Below, piece after piece: positions 1-8,468 of a stretch of DNA of 64,000 bases. A program made the translations under genes and the position numbers. This stretch comes from an uncultured Paracoccaceae bacterium. Lineage in GTDB: Bacteria > Pseudomonadota > Alphaproteobacteria > Rhodobacterales > Rhodobacteraceae. The stretch covers positions 744,001-808,000 of the forward strand of contig CANLDN010000001.1 in assembly GCA_947489445.1 (NCBI GenBank). Direction: 5' to 3'. The notes under the pieces were generated by a model. The model saw only the letters and a program-made list of their open reading frames with translations, made no database searches and was not told the DNA's origin. Position 1 is the stretch's first letter, and every line of letters starts with the position of its first letter.

Positions 1-553
1 TATGCACGGCGCGGCGCGCTTGCGGCCCGGTGATCCATTGGCTTTCGCCTGACGCTGTTGCAATCCGCCCGTCCAGCGTGCTGGCGAGTTTGAGGGTCAG
101 AAAAGGGCGTTGCTGCGTAACCCGTTGCAGGAACCCTGCATGATCGGCGCGCGCGGCGGTTTCCAGCACATCGGTTTCGACCGTGATCCCTGCGGCTTGC
201 AACATAGCAATGCCACGCCCGGCGACACGCGGATCGGGATCGCGGGTCGCCACGACGACACGAGCCAGATTGGCCGCGATCAGGGCTGCGGCACAAGGGG
301 GTGTCTGGCCGTGATGCGCGCAGGGTTCCAGCGTCACATATGCGGTGGCCCCCTGCGCCGCGGGCCCGGCCTGCGCAAGCGCTGCGGTTTCAGCATGCGG
401 CCGCCCACCATCCGCCGTCCAACCGCGTCCGACAATGGTGCCATCTTTGACAATGACGCAGCCCACCGCCGGGTTTGGCCAGACCCGGCCCATCCCACGC
501 CGCCCCAATGACAGGGCCAGCGCCATGAAGCGTGCGTCAGCTGTTTTCGTCAC
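1..553 (-). CDS. ribD: Riboflavin biosynthesis bifunctional deaminase/reductase RibD (partial)
   Basis: N-terminal deaminase half of RibD; the reductase half lies beyond the left edge. In riboflavin synthesis the enzyme deaminates and then reduces the pyrimidine made by GTP cyclohydrolase II. The zinc motifs are visible: PHAETAA and, further on, [11 protein letters not shown]. The Rossmann-like reductase start ([15 protein letters not shown]) also appears before the cut. I place the start at the GTG at 553-551, because it overlaps the nrdR stop as GTGA, which suggests translational coupling; an ATG nine codons later (526) is the alternative. The nrdR-ribD order is common in alphaproteobacteria. 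Confidence 0.93.
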   Translation of the reverse strand, partial: MTKTADARFMALALSLGRRGMGRVWPNPAVGCVIVKDGTIVGRGWTADGGRPHAETAALAQAGPAAQGATAYVTLEPCAHHGQTPPCAAALIAANLARVVVATRDPDPRVAGRGIAMLQAAGITVETDVLETAARADHAGFLQRVTQQRPFLTLKLASTLDGRIATASGESQWITGPQARRAVH

Positions 554-1020
554 TCTTCGTCTGCAGGGGCGTCCGGGCGCAGTTCGCTGACAAATTTGTC
601 GAAATCGTCTGCGGCCTGGAAGTTTTTGTAAACACTGGCAAAGCGCACATAGGCGACCGTGTCTATCCGGGCGAGGCTTTCCATCACAATCTCGCCAATT
701 GTACCGGATGGGATATCGGTTTCCCCCATACTTTCCAGACGGCGGACGATGCCGCTGATCATCTGGTCCATGCGGTCCGGTTCGACCGGGCGCTTTTGCA
801 AGGCGATACGGATCGACCGTTCCAGCTTAGGCCGGTCGAAATCTTCGCGCCGCCCGTTGGATTTGATCACCACCAGATCGCGCAATTGTACCCGTTCATA
901 GGTCGTGAAGCGGCCACCACATGCGGGGCAAAAACGCCGCCTGCGGATGGCCACGTGGTCTTCGGCGGGCCGGCTGTCTTTTACCTGTGTGTCAACATTT
1001 CCGCAAAAGGGGCAACGCAT
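550..1020 (-). CDS. nrdR: Transcriptional repressor NrdR
   Basis: A 156-residue protein with the NrdR architecture: an N-terminal zinc ribbon (CPFCG near residue 3 and [12 protein letters not shown] near 32), followed by an ATP-cone domain ([17 protein letters not shown] onward). NrdR senses dNTP/ATP and represses ribonucleotide reductase genes. The length matches the family (about 150-160). An AAGGA Shine-Dalgarno lies just upstream of the ATG. It is the upstream partner of ribD, overlapping it by four bases. Confidence 0.96.
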   Translation of the reverse strand: MRCPFCGNVDTQVKDSRPAEDHVAIRRRRFCPACGGRFTTYERVQLRDLVVIKSNGRREDFDRPKLERSIRIALQKRPVEPDRMDQMISGIVRRLESMGETDIPSGTIGEIVMESLARIDTVAYVRFASVYKNFQAADDFDKFVSELRPDAPADEE

Positions 1021-1152
1021 GTCTGGTCCTTGTCTCTATTTCTGGGGTCTATGCCCCATTTATCCACAGGCACTATAGGAACCCCGACAGGTTTTGGGTA
1101 GTGGGCAAATCGCGCCGCTAGATAGAGGGTGCTGAAGCGTGGCGCGGGGGAC

Positions 1153-1662
1153 TCAGTCCGCCGTTTTTTGCCAGACCTGTGCGCTGTAATCATATGTTAA
1201 CCCCGCCGCGATTTTGGCATCTGATAAGCCTTCGCCCCATGGGAAAATGATCGTATCAGGGTCGCAGGATAGCTGAGCTATTGTGTCATCGCCGCGGGTG
1301 ACAATGACGCCACCGGACTTACGTACCTCAATCTCATCGTTCGGATCATCGGGGAAAATCCGGTGGATTTCACCAAACGTCGCATAGGTGTAGTCAGCAT
1401 TGGTGAAGCTCACGACTTCCCAAACCGTACTGCCCGCGCCCGGCCAAGGCGTATAGGCCACGGTATTGATCGGCGCAAACAATGTCAGTTCCGGTTTGCG
1501 TGCGGGGCCGTAGCTATAAGTGACAATGTCCGCATCAAAACAGACATTCAGTTGCCCATTGCGACCTTCAATCTGGCAGGACAGGAATGTTTGCTGATCC
1601 GGCCCGCAGGCTGCATGGGCCAGACCGCTGGAGGCGAGCAGAAACATAATGGGACGCAGCAT
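1153..1662 (-). CDS. Hypothetical exported protein
   Basis: About 169 residues, not recognised. The chosen ATG at 1662 is preceded by AAAGGA and opens a clear signal peptide (MLRPIMFLLASSGLAHA, cleavage before ACG). A longer reading starting at 1704 would put 14 charged residues before the signal and is less likely. The mature part is rich in beta-type residues with Cys pairs (CGPDQ, SCQIEG, CFDAD, SCDPD), which suggests a disulfide-bonded periplasmic domain. It stands alone between nrdR and a YjbQ-family gene. No function is inferred. Confidence 0.7.
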   Translation of the reverse strand: MLRPIMFLLASSGLAHAACGPDQQTFLSCQIEGRNGQLNVCFDADIVTYSYGPARKPELTLFAPINTVAYTPWPGAGSTVWEVVSFTNADYTYATFGEIHRIFPDDPNDEIEVRKSGGVIVTRGDDTIAQLSCDPDTIIFPWGEGLSDAKIAAGLTYDYSAQVWQKTAD

Positions 1663-1712
1663 TTCAATTTTCCTTTCGCGGTTAGGCGCCATGATGGCAC
1701 GCATCCACCCTG

Positions 1713-2117
1713 TTACGACAGATGCGCCATCACTGATCGCCGGTGCGGCCTGTCACGATGTTCGAAGACATAGATGCCCTGCCATGTGCCCAGAGCCAAT
1801 GCGCCATTGGTGACCGGAATGCTGAGTTGTGTAGGCAACATCGCCGCTTTGATATGGGCGGGCATGTCGTCTGGCCCTTCATAGGTATGGGTCAGATAGG
1901 CCATGGACGGGTCGGTCGTTGGCGGTACAAGGCGCGCAAAAAAGTTTTGCAAATCTGTCTGGACTTCGGGATCTGCGTTTTCCTGGATCAGCAGGCTGGC
2001 AGATGTATGCTGAATCATCAAGGTCAGCAGGCCGGTGCCCTGCACCCACGCGGCGACATCCGCTGTAAATTCATAAAGGCCCGGGCCATTTGTGGGGATG
2101 TCAAACCGTGTTTGCAT
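1713..2117 (-). CDS. YjbQ family protein (UPF0047)
   Basis: A 134-residue protein of the YjbQ/UPF0047 family, usually about 135-140 residues and reported to have weak thiamine-phosphate synthase activity. The family signatures are present: the LMIQHTSASLLIQENADPEV block near residues 30-50, HTYEGPDDMPAHIKA, and the C-terminal LGTWQGIYVFEHRDRPHRR. The upstream 24 codons of the open frame do not fit the family, so I use the ATG at 2117. Cytoplasmic. The physiological role in this organism is not shown by the context. Confidence 0.88.
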   Translation of the reverse strand: MQTRFDIPTNGPGLYEFTADVAAWVQGTGLLTLMIQHTSASLLIQENADPEVQTDLQNFFARLVPPTTDPSMAYLTHTYEGPDDMPAHIKAAMLPTQLSIPVTNGALALGTWQGIYVFEHRDRPHRRSVMAHLS

Positions 2118-2136
2118 CCCCGTCTTTTGCGCTGCC

Positions 2137-2361
2137 TTAGCGGTTAACGCAAGCCTGTGCCGCACCCGGAGGCGCCATTGGCAGGCCAAAGGCGGCAGCC
2201 ATCTGCGGGCTCAGTTCAGGGGTGCAAACCTGGGCAAGTTGCGTGCCTTGCGGGCTTTTTTGTTCCACCTCAACCGCAGGTTCGATGGCGTAAGCTTGCG
2301 CAGACTGGGCAAGCAGGATCGTCAGACTGAATGCGGAAACACCGCGAAAGATCGTAAACAT
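2137..2361 (-). CDS. Small exported protein with C-TPEL motif
   Basis: About 74 residues; not a family I recognise. It begins with a signal peptide (MFTIFRGVSAFSLTILLAQSAQA) and ends in a short domain with two cysteines: VCTPELSPQMAAAFGLP, then ACVNR. The neighbouring frame at 2530 ends in a similar C..TPELAAALALP..C arrangement, so the two appear to be diverged paralogues. The ATG at 2361 gives the better signal peptide; 2373 is possible. A CtrA-like box lies about 110 bp upstream. Confidence 0.55.
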   Translation of the reverse strand: MFTIFRGVSAFSLTILLAQSAQAYAIEPAVEVEQKSPQGTQLAQVCTPELSPQMAAAFGLPMAPPGAAQACVNR

Positions 2362-2468
2362 CACAAACTCCACTCAAAGATCTGCCAAAAACAGATCAAA
2401 GGTAATTTCAATTCTTCATAACCTTACACTGAAGTCTTTGAAATTACGCGACAAATCAGTCACAAAGG

Positions 2469-2484
2469 TTAACAGTACGTTAAC
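2469..2484. promoter_or_regulatory. CtrA-like binding box (TTAA-N7-TTAAC)
   Basis: TTAACAGTACGTTAAC matches the alphaproteobacterial CtrA consensus TTAA-N7-TTAAC exactly and is nearly palindromic (GGTTAAC, 5 bp, GTTAACC). It lies between two small secreted-protein frames, upstream of the leftward gene ending at 2137. CtrA binding is inferred from the motif only. Confidence 0.45.
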
Positions 2485-2529
2485 CAAACACGATTTGCGC
2501 GTCTGTGCGTTTTATCACATTGGTCAATC

Positions 2530-2756
2530 TCAGGACCCGGCGGCACAGGCCATTTTAGTCGCGTTTGTCGCCTGATCACGCTGCGGCAATGCCAAGGCAG
2601 CCGCCAGTTCCGGCGTGACGTTCAGGACACAGATTGCGCCCTCTTTGATATCTTGTGACGTTGCTTCGGCGGCTTTTGTGACGGTGAATTTCGGTTGCGT
2701 CCCGTAGGCCCGCGCCCCGATGCCCAAATCACCATCACCGTTGCGAGCGTGATCAT
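2530..2756 (-). pseudogene. Frame-disrupted paralogue of the small exported C-TPEL protein
   Basis: The C-terminal part reads in one frame as ICVLNVTPELAAALALP followed by ACAAGS, like the intact neighbour at 2137. That frame has no ATG and no signal peptide. In the next frame an ATG at 2756 opens a hydrophobic segment, MITLATVMVIWASG, typical of a signal peptide. This suggests a single frameshift between about 2700 and 2730, either a real mutation or a sequencing error. A TTG at 2769 in the downstream frame is the alternative start if the gene is intact. Confidence 0.35.
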
Positions 2757-2845
2757 CTGAGGCCGCCAATAATCGTCACAATCACGTCAAATTTAACACC
2801 TGATCCAGCATTAGCCGCGTCGCATACATGGTTTGTTAATGGAGT

Positions 2846-3280
2846 ATGAATCCCGTGTTACAAAAGATTAAATTGATTGGCGGCATTGGCATTGTTGCTG
2901 CCGCAGGCATTTATGCACTTGTCGCAGATCAGCGTAAGATCGCAGAAGCGACCGAGCGTTATAGCTTGACCGAAGCGGGTCAGGAATTTGCCAAATCCTG
3001 CCGCAGTGCATTGGATAGCAATGATCAGGAATTTTCGTCGGGGCGCAGCACCACTCCCGGTTGCGCCTGCGTCGCTGCTGAAATGGCCAAAACCTATGAC
3101 GAAGATCTGGAGACAGCAGCCATTGTCATGACTGCCATGGTGGAAATGGCGGATGAGCCCGCAGATCAGATCCCCGATCTTGCAGGCATCGCTGAACGTG
3201 CAGATATCAGCCTGTCTGTTCTTGGCGAACAAATCGGGGTCAATATGGCCGCGATGAGTGTTTGCAACACAACAAGCTAA
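2846..3280 (+). CDS. Hypothetical membrane-anchored protein
   Basis: 144 residues, not recognised. One N-terminal hydrophobic segment (about residues 8-26, LIGGIGIVAAAGIYALVA) follows a short basic start and could be a signal anchor. The rest is soluble, acidic and helical, with cysteines in a CRSAL ... GCACVAAEM arrangement and a C-terminal VCNTTS. GGAG lies seven bases before the ATG. It is transcribed convergently towards the leftward operon at 3357, with a strong hairpin between them. Confidence 0.6.
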   Translation: MNPVLQKIKLIGGIGIVAAAGIYALVADQRKIAEATERYSLTEAGQEFAKSCRSALDSNDQEFSSGRSTTPGCACVAAEMAKTYDEDLETAAIVMTAMVEMADEPADQIPDLAGIAERADISLSVLGEQIGVNMAAMSVCNTTS

Positions 3281-3303
3281 GCCATTGCGCGTTTGTCGCG
3301 TTT

Positions 3304-3336
3304 ATTCACCCTCACTTTTGCGAGGTGAGGGTGAAT
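3304..3336. terminator. Perfect 12-bp hairpin between convergent genes
   Basis: ATTCACCCTCAC (3304-3315) pairs perfectly with GTGAGGGTGAAT (3325-3336) around a nine-base loop. It sits between the end of the rightward gene (3280) and the end of the leftward dehydrogenase gene (3357). This is the position of a bidirectional terminator, although there is no long T tract. Confidence 0.55.
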
Positions 3337-3356
3337 GTAGGACGCGACGGCGCCTG

Positions 3357-4421
3357 CTAGCGGAGTGCCGCAAGCACAGCATCTGTGCTTTGTTGGGTGT
3401 TTGCGGTGCCGCCCAGATCGGCGGTTTTTGTTTCGGCCTGCAAAAGTGATGCTTGTATTGCCGCTTCAATGTCGTCTGCAGCCGGCCCCTCACCAAGATG
3501 CCGCAGCATGGTGGCGGCCGTCCAGATCGCCGCGATTGGGTTGGCGATGTCTTTCCCGGCAATATCAGGTGCAGAGCCGTGAACCGGCTCAAACATCGAC
3601 GGGAATTCCCCTTCTGGATTGATGTTTGCAGAAGGTGCAATGCCGATGGATCCGGCAATGGCTGGTCCAAGGTCCGACAGTATATCCCCGAACAGGTTTG
3701 ACGCGACCACCACATCAAACCTGTCAGGATTGAGTACGAAATGCGCCGTCAGAATGTCGATATGGTACTGGTCGGTCGTGACGTCAGGATAAGACTTCGC
3801 ATTTTCTGCAAAACGTTCATCCCAGAACGGCATGGAATGCATAATGCCATTGGATTTGGTCGCCGAGGTGACATGCTTTCGTGCGCGCGACTGGGCCAGT
3901 TCGAATGCGTAACGCATGATCCGGTCGGTGCCTTTGCGTGTAAACACGGCCTCTTGCAGCGCAAATTCGTCTTCTGTTCCGGCATACATGCGGCCGCCAA
4001 GTTCCGAATATTCGCCCTCTACGTTTTCGCGTACGACCACAAAATCGATATCACCCGGGGTCCGTCCTGCAAGCGGCGACACGATACCGTCCAGCAGTTT
4101 CACATGACGGATATTGGCATATTGGTTCATCTGGCGCCGTATCGGCAGAAGCAAACCCCAAAGCGAGACATGATCGGGCACGCTGGGCCATCCCACAGCG
4201 CCAAGATAAATCGCGTCAAACGCTTTAAGCTGCGCGATACCGTCATCGGGCATCATTTGCCCCGTCTCAAGATAACGTTCGCAGGACCAATCAAAGGCAG
4301 TCCATTCAATGGCAAAGCCATGTTTGTCTGCGACGGCATCGGCCACGGCCTGACCGCGCGGAATAACCTCTGTGCCGATGCCGTCGCCGGGAAGGCTGGC
4401 AATTCTATACGTCTTTTGCAT
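3357..4421 (-). CDS. Tartrate/D-malate dehydrogenase-like NAD-dependent beta-decarboxylating dehydrogenase
   Basis: 354 residues of the isocitrate/isopropylmalate dehydrogenase superfamily. The block LGAVGWPSVPDHVSLWGLLLPIRR with QYANIRHVKLL is typical of tartrate dehydrogenase (TtuC) and D-malate dehydrogenase (DmlA), not of biosynthetic LeuB. The metal-binding acidic motif (NLFGDILSDLGPAIAGSIG) and the FEPVHGSAPDIAGK cofactor loop are intact. Such enzymes oxidise and decarboxylate D-malate, tartrate or 3-substituted malates. It is the last gene of the leftward TTT-transporter operon, 38 bases after the LeuD-like gene, which suggests a catabolic role. The exact substrate is not determined. 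Confidence 0.85.
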   Translation of the reverse strand: MQKTYRIASLPGDGIGTEVIPRGQAVADAVADKHGFAIEWTAFDWSCERYLETGQMMPDDGIAQLKAFDAIYLGAVGWPSVPDHVSLWGLLLPIRRQMNQYANIRHVKLLDGIVSPLAGRTPGDIDFVVVRENVEGEYSELGGRMYAGTEDEFALQEAVFTRKGTDRIMRYAFELAQSRARKHVTSATKSNGIMHSMPFWDERFAENAKSYPDVTTDQYHIDILTAHFVLNPDRFDVVVASNLFGDILSDLGPAIAGSIGIAPSANINPEGEFPSMFEPVHGSAPDIAGKDIANPIAAIWTAATMLRHLGEGPAADDIEAAIQASLLQAETKTADLGGTANTQQSTDAVLAALR

Positions 4422-4459
4422 GTGCTGGTCCTGTTTGAAGGTGAGTGTGTCTTATGATC

Positions 4460-5074
4460 CTAGTGCCGCGCCCAAAGCCAAGGCCGACGCACAACCTGCC
4501 GCGCTTCAAATTCGGCGATGGCGGCGGATTGATCCAGTGTCGATTGAATGTGATCGGCACCTGACAGCAGCAATTGCTTGCGCGTCGGGTTGATATCGAA
4601 CGTCAACTTGGTTGCCCCGGTCATGATCGTCTGTGTATCAAGGTCAATCGTCATCTGACAGGTTTCGGGATCTGTCGCGTCGGCCATTAGCTGATCGACT
4701 TCTTCCTTTGGCAGCGTCAGCGCCAAAAGCCCGTTCTTTTCGCAATTGCCAAAGAATATTCCAGAGATTGACGGTGCGATGATTGCCCGGATGCCAAGTT
4801 GAAGAAGCCCCCAAACCGCGTATTCCCGGCTGGAGCCACAGCCGAAATTGTCGCCACAGACCAGAAACGTCGCCTTGTCATAGGGAGCCGTGTTCAAAAC
4901 GAAATCAGGCCGCGTCTGCCCTGATTGATCAAAACGCAGGTCGTGAAACGCGCCGATGGCCAGCCCCTCGCGGTCGATACGTTTTAGGAACTGTTTTGGC
5001 ATGATCACGTCAGTGTCGATATTGGGTGTCGGTAGCGGTGCCGCGACCCCTGTCACACGTGTAAACGGGATCAT
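4460..5074 (-). CDS. LeuD-like hydro-lyase small subunit (3-isopropylmalate dehydratase family)
   Basis: 204 residues, the swivel domain of the aconitase superfamily. Family landmarks are the N-terminal IDTDVIMPKQFLK, the GDNFGCGSSREYAVWGLLQLG substrate-binding loop, and SISGIFFGNCEKNGLLAL. With the large subunit it would isomerise or hydrate a 2- or 3-substituted malate. The ATG overlaps the large-subunit stop as ATGA, so the subunits are translationally coupled. Because the neighbours are a transporter and a tartrate/malate-type dehydrogenase, I infer a catabolic paralogue rather than the leucine biosynthetic enzyme. Confidence 0.88.
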   Translation of the reverse strand: MIPFTRVTGVAAPLPTPNIDTDVIMPKQFLKRIDREGLAIGAFHDLRFDQSGQTRPDFVLNTAPYDKATFLVCGDNFGCGSSREYAVWGLLQLGIRAIIAPSISGIFFGNCEKNGLLALTLPKEEVDQLMADATDPETCQMTIDLDTQTIMTGATKLTFDINPTRKQLLLSGADHIQSTLDQSAAIAEFEARQVVRRPWLWARH

Positions 5075-6468
5075 TTGCGCGGCTCCAAGAAATCGCGAAC
5101 ATCGGTCAGCGTACCCCTGACTGCTGCTGCTGCCACCATTTCAGGGCTCATCAGATGTGTGCGTGCGCCACGTCCCTGCCGCCCTTCGAAATTTCGGTTG
5201 GTTGATGACGCACAGCGTTCACCATCCGCAGCCACATCATCATTCATCGCAAGACACATGGAGCAACCAGAGCCGCGCCATTCGAACCCCGCATTCTTGA
5301 ATATCTGGTCAAGCCCTTCATCCTCAGCGGCCTTGCGAACCTGTTTAGAGCCCGGAACAACAATCGCGGTGACACCATCGGCGACTTTCTGTCCGCCTAG
5401 AATATACGCCGCTTTGCGCAGGTCTTCGATCCGCGCATTGGTGCATGACCCGATAAAGGCCCGGTCAATATCAATGGCGGATAATGATTGCCCCGCTTTC
5501 AAGCCCATATAGTCCAGCGCACGCTGATCCGCTTGATTTTGCGGGACCGGAACTGATGATGTGATCGGCTGGCATTGATCCGGGCTGGTGCCCCATGTCA
5601 CCAACGGCGCGATACTGGAGGCCGCAATGGATACGCGGCGCGCAAAGCAAGCCCCGAGGTCAGATTGCAGCATTTTCCAATCCGCCTTTGCGAGCCGGAA
5701 ATCATCGCCCGCCGGCGCATGCGGCAGCCCGCTAAGGTAGTCATATACCTTCTGATCCGGCGCAATCACCGCGGCGCGCGCGCCAGCCTCAACCGCCATG
5801 TTGCACAAGGTCATCCGCGCCTCAACGCTGAGCGCGTTGATTGTCGTTCCGGTGAATTCAACCGCGTAACCCGACGCCCCGGCAGCACCGACCTTTTCGA
5901 CAAACGACATCACGATATCCTTTGCCGAAACGCCCAGTGGCAAGGGCCCGTCGACGCGGACCTGCATTGGCTTGAGCACCTTGTAGGCCAGCGTTTGCGT
6001 GGCCAGAACATGCTCAATCTCTGAGGTGCCTATGCCAAAGGCCAAGGCGCCAAATGCGCCATAGGTGGTGGTGTGACTGTCACCGCAGGCGATCACCATG
6101 CCCGGCCAAGCAAAGCCGTTTTCTGGCACGACCACATGCTCAATCCCCTGGCGCGGATCAAAAAGATCAAACAGGGTGATACCGTGCCGTTCACAGTTCT
6201 CGCTGAGCGTTTCAATCTGCAGTCGCCCGCCTTCGTCCTCTATTTCAGACAGATCAGCGATAGGGCGCGTTGGGTTGACGTGATCGACAACCGCCAGATG
6301 CGCCTCGGGCCGCCACACCGCCCGGTCAGCAGCATGTAATCCGGCAAAAGCCTGCGGGCTGGTATATTCGTTCATGATGTGGAAATCGACATAGAGCAGC
6401 ACATGCTCATCGTCGATACGTGCGACGGTGTGCTGGTTTACCAGCTTTTCATAAAGTGTCAGGGGCAT
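5071..6468 (-). CDS. LeuC-like hydro-lyase large subunit (3-isopropylmalate dehydratase family)
   Basis: 465 residues of the 4Fe-4S hydro-lyase family. The cluster cysteines are present: the IGSCTNARIEDLR motif near residue 345, and GSGCSMCLAMN near 405. The CGDSHTTTYGAFGALAFGIGTSE block is also conserved. The N-terminus (LLYVDFHIMNEYTSPQAF, VVDHVNPTRP) differs from typical biosynthetic LeuC, which fits a specialised paralogue. It lies seven bases after tctB and overlaps the LeuD-like gene. Plausible substrates are isopropylmalate-, citramalate- or methylmalate-type acids; the sequence does not decide between them. Confidence 0.88.
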   Translation of the reverse strand: MPLTLYEKLVNQHTVARIDDEHVLLYVDFHIMNEYTSPQAFAGLHAADRAVWRPEAHLAVVDHVNPTRPIADLSEIEDEGGRLQIETLSENCERHGITLFDLFDPRQGIEHVVVPENGFAWPGMVIACGDSHTTTYGAFGALAFGIGTSEIEHVLATQTLAYKVLKPMQVRVDGPLPLGVSAKDIVMSFVEKVGAAGASGYAVEFTGTTINALSVEARMTLCNMAVEAGARAAVIAPDQKVYDYLSGLPHAPAGDDFRLAKADWKMLQSDLGACFARRVSIAASSIAPLVTWGTSPDQCQPITSSVPVPQNQADQRALDYMGLKAGQSLSAIDIDRAFIGSCTNARIEDLRKAAYILGGQKVADGVTAIVVPGSKQVRKAAEDEGLDQIFKNAGFEWRGSGCSMCLAMNDDVAADGERCASSTNRNFEGRQGRGARTHLMSPEMVAAAAVRGTLTDVRDFLEPRK

Positions 6469-6475
6469 AGCGGCT

Positions 6476-6907
6476 CTAGGGTAAGGGAACGTTCAGAAGG
6501 CGGCCAAACAGCACAGCCACCAGAAGGATCAATCCGGCAAGACCTGCGAATTGCAGGGCAAGGACCCGCATAGGCACCATTGTCTGTTGGGCGATCAACA
6601 TGCACACCCCCGCACCTACCAGTGAGACGGGGACAAAACCGAAGATCGGCAACAAGATGGCCCAGCCCGCCAGCGCCGCAAGCATCAAGAGCGGTCGCAA
6701 GAGCGTGCCGTCGGCCTGAGGTACTGCCGGGGCCCAGACGATCGCGCGGATCAAAAGCAGGATTGCCCCAAGAACCATACCCGCACCCGCCAGTTGCGGA
6801 AAAATCGCGCCAAAGACGGACATCTGGCGCGCCTCCCACAGCGCGTAGCCACCAATGACAAGCAGGCCACTCGCGGCAGCAATATCGCGGTGAAGCAGCT
6901 TATTCAT
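6476..6907 (-). CDS. tctB: Tripartite tricarboxylate transporter small membrane subunit TctB
   Basis: 143 residues with four predicted hydrophobic helices (about 12-28, 34-58, 71-90 and 96-138), the usual size and topology of TctB. It pairs with the large permease TctA and the periplasmic binding protein TctC to import carboxylates, driven by an ion gradient. The ATG overlaps the end of tctA by eight bases. The next gene downstream, the LeuC-like subunit, begins seven bases after its stop. Confidence 0.9.
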   Translation of the reverse strand: MNKLLHRDIAAASGLLVIGGYALWEARQMSVFGAIFPQLAGAGMVLGAILLLIRAIVWAPAVPQADGTLLRPLLMLAALAGWAILLPIFGFVPVSLVGAGVCMLIAQQTMVPMRVLALQFAGLAGLILLVAVLFGRLLNVPLP

Positions 6908-8405
6908 AAAGTGTTTCCCCCTTGGCGGCGCGCCCTTTGCGATCCGACCAGAGCGGCCAAAGCAATGTCAGGAATGTAAACCCGATGATCGCAAGCGAGA
7001 TCGGACGCCCAAAGAATTCCCCCCAGATGTTTCCGGCAGCGTTGCCAATCAGATAACCCTGGACAAACCCCTGCTCGGCAATGGGTCCAAGTATCAAACC
7101 CAGGACAATCGGTGAGGCTTCAAAACCGAACTTGAGCAGGACCCAGGCAAAGGCCCCCAAGATAACCATCATCACGACATGGGTCGCGTTCTGTTCGACG
7201 GCGAATGACCCGATCATGATCAGCACACCAATTGCTGGCGCAAGGACCGCCTTGGGAATAGATGAGATGGTCCGAAAAGCCGTACGCCCGATCAAAAGCC
7301 CGACGGGGATCATCAGGATCGTCGCAAAAAGCAGACCAAAGATGAAAGTGTAGACCGTGCTTGCTTGTTCCACAAAAAGCTGTGGGCCGACACGAATGCC
7401 CTGAACCATCAATGCGCCCAGAATGATCGCATCGGGCGGTGTCCCCGGAATACCCAGCACAAGCGTAGGCACAAAGCCCCCACCGACAGTTGCGGAGTTT
7501 GCAGATTCAGATGCAATCACACCGTCAACGGCCCCTTTGCCGAACTGGTCCTTGTTTTTTGATGTGCGTCGCGCCTCTGAATACGCAACAAGGCCTGCCA
7601 CAGCACCGCCAGCCGCAGGCAAAATACCGACGACAGTGCCGACCACAGAACTGCGCACCAGATTGAACTTGGACCGCCACATCAGGCCCAATGCCTCCGG
7701 GATCCGCGTGCCCCTGCCCTCGGATGCCCGTTCGATATGCCGATCCTGCGTGGCCACCATGTTCAGCAGAACGGGCACACAATAAAGGCCGATCAGCGCC
7801 GGGATAATGTGGATACCCCCCAGCAATACCGGGTTGCCGAAGGTGTAGCGCACGTCACCGCCCACGACGGCAGAGCCGATGGTCGACAATCCCAACCCCA
7901 ACGCACCGCCAATCAACCCTTTCAGCGTGGCCCCTTTGGACAGAACCGCGATCAAGGACAGGCCAAAAATCGCGAGCCAGAAGTATTCTACCGGCCCGAA
8001 TTTCAAGGCGATTGTCGCCAGCGGGGGTGCAACGATCAATAATGCCATCGCCCCGATGATGCCGCCAAATGCCGATGCAAAGCACGAGATCGTCACCGCA
8101 AGATCCCCATCCCCCCGCTTGGCCATCGGAAAGCCATCAAGCGCGGTCGCAATCGCCGCAGGTGTGCCGGGCGTATTAACGAGGATCGCGGCGTAAGCGC
8201 CGCCATAGATCGCGCCGGTATATACTGCACCCAGCGCGATCAGCCCTGACGCGGGGTCCATCGTAAAGGTGAATGGCACGAGTACAGCAACCGCCATTGT
8301 TGCCGACAGCCCCGGCAATGCGCCGATGATCGTACCCAAAACCACGCCCACCAGCGCGAGCATCAGGTTGAACGGCGTTGCCGCCGAGAGAAGCGCGTCA
8401 ATCAT
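6900..8405 (-). CDS. tctA: Tripartite tricarboxylate transporter large permease TctA
   Basis: About 501 residues with roughly twelve hydrophobic segments. TctA signatures are visible: GALPGLSATMAVAVLVPFTF near the N-terminus, the YGGAYAAILVNTPGTPAAIATALDG loop, and the second inverted-repeat loop FVPTLVLGIPGTPPDAIILGALM. I use the ATG at 8405, preceded by GAGG, rather than a GTG ten codons upstream. It is the central channel of the TTT system and lies between tctC and tctB in the same leftward operon. Confidence 0.94.
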   Translation of the reverse strand: MIDALLSAATPFNLMLALVGVVLGTIIGALPGLSATMAVAVLVPFTFTMDPASGLIALGAVYTGAIYGGAYAAILVNTPGTPAAIATALDGFPMAKRGDGDLAVTISCFASAFGGIIGAMALLIVAPPLATIALKFGPVEYFWLAIFGLSLIAVLSKGATLKGLIGGALGLGLSTIGSAVVGGDVRYTFGNPVLLGGIHIIPALIGLYCVPVLLNMVATQDRHIERASEGRGTRIPEALGLMWRSKFNLVRSSVVGTVVGILPAAGGAVAGLVAYSEARRTSKNKDQFGKGAVDGVIASESANSATVGGGFVPTLVLGIPGTPPDAIILGALMVQGIRVGPQLFVEQASTVYTFIFGLLFATILMIPVGLLIGRTAFRTISSIPKAVLAPAIGVLIMIGSFAVEQNATHVVMMVILGAFAWVLLKFGFEASPIVLGLILGPIAEQGFVQGYLIGNAAGNIWGEFFGRPISLAIIGFTFLTLLWPLWSDRKGRAAKGETLYE

Positions 8406-8468
8406 CAGACCCTCGGAAATAAGAAAACCCCGCACGGCATCGTGGCACCATGTGGGGTCTTGGGAAGA

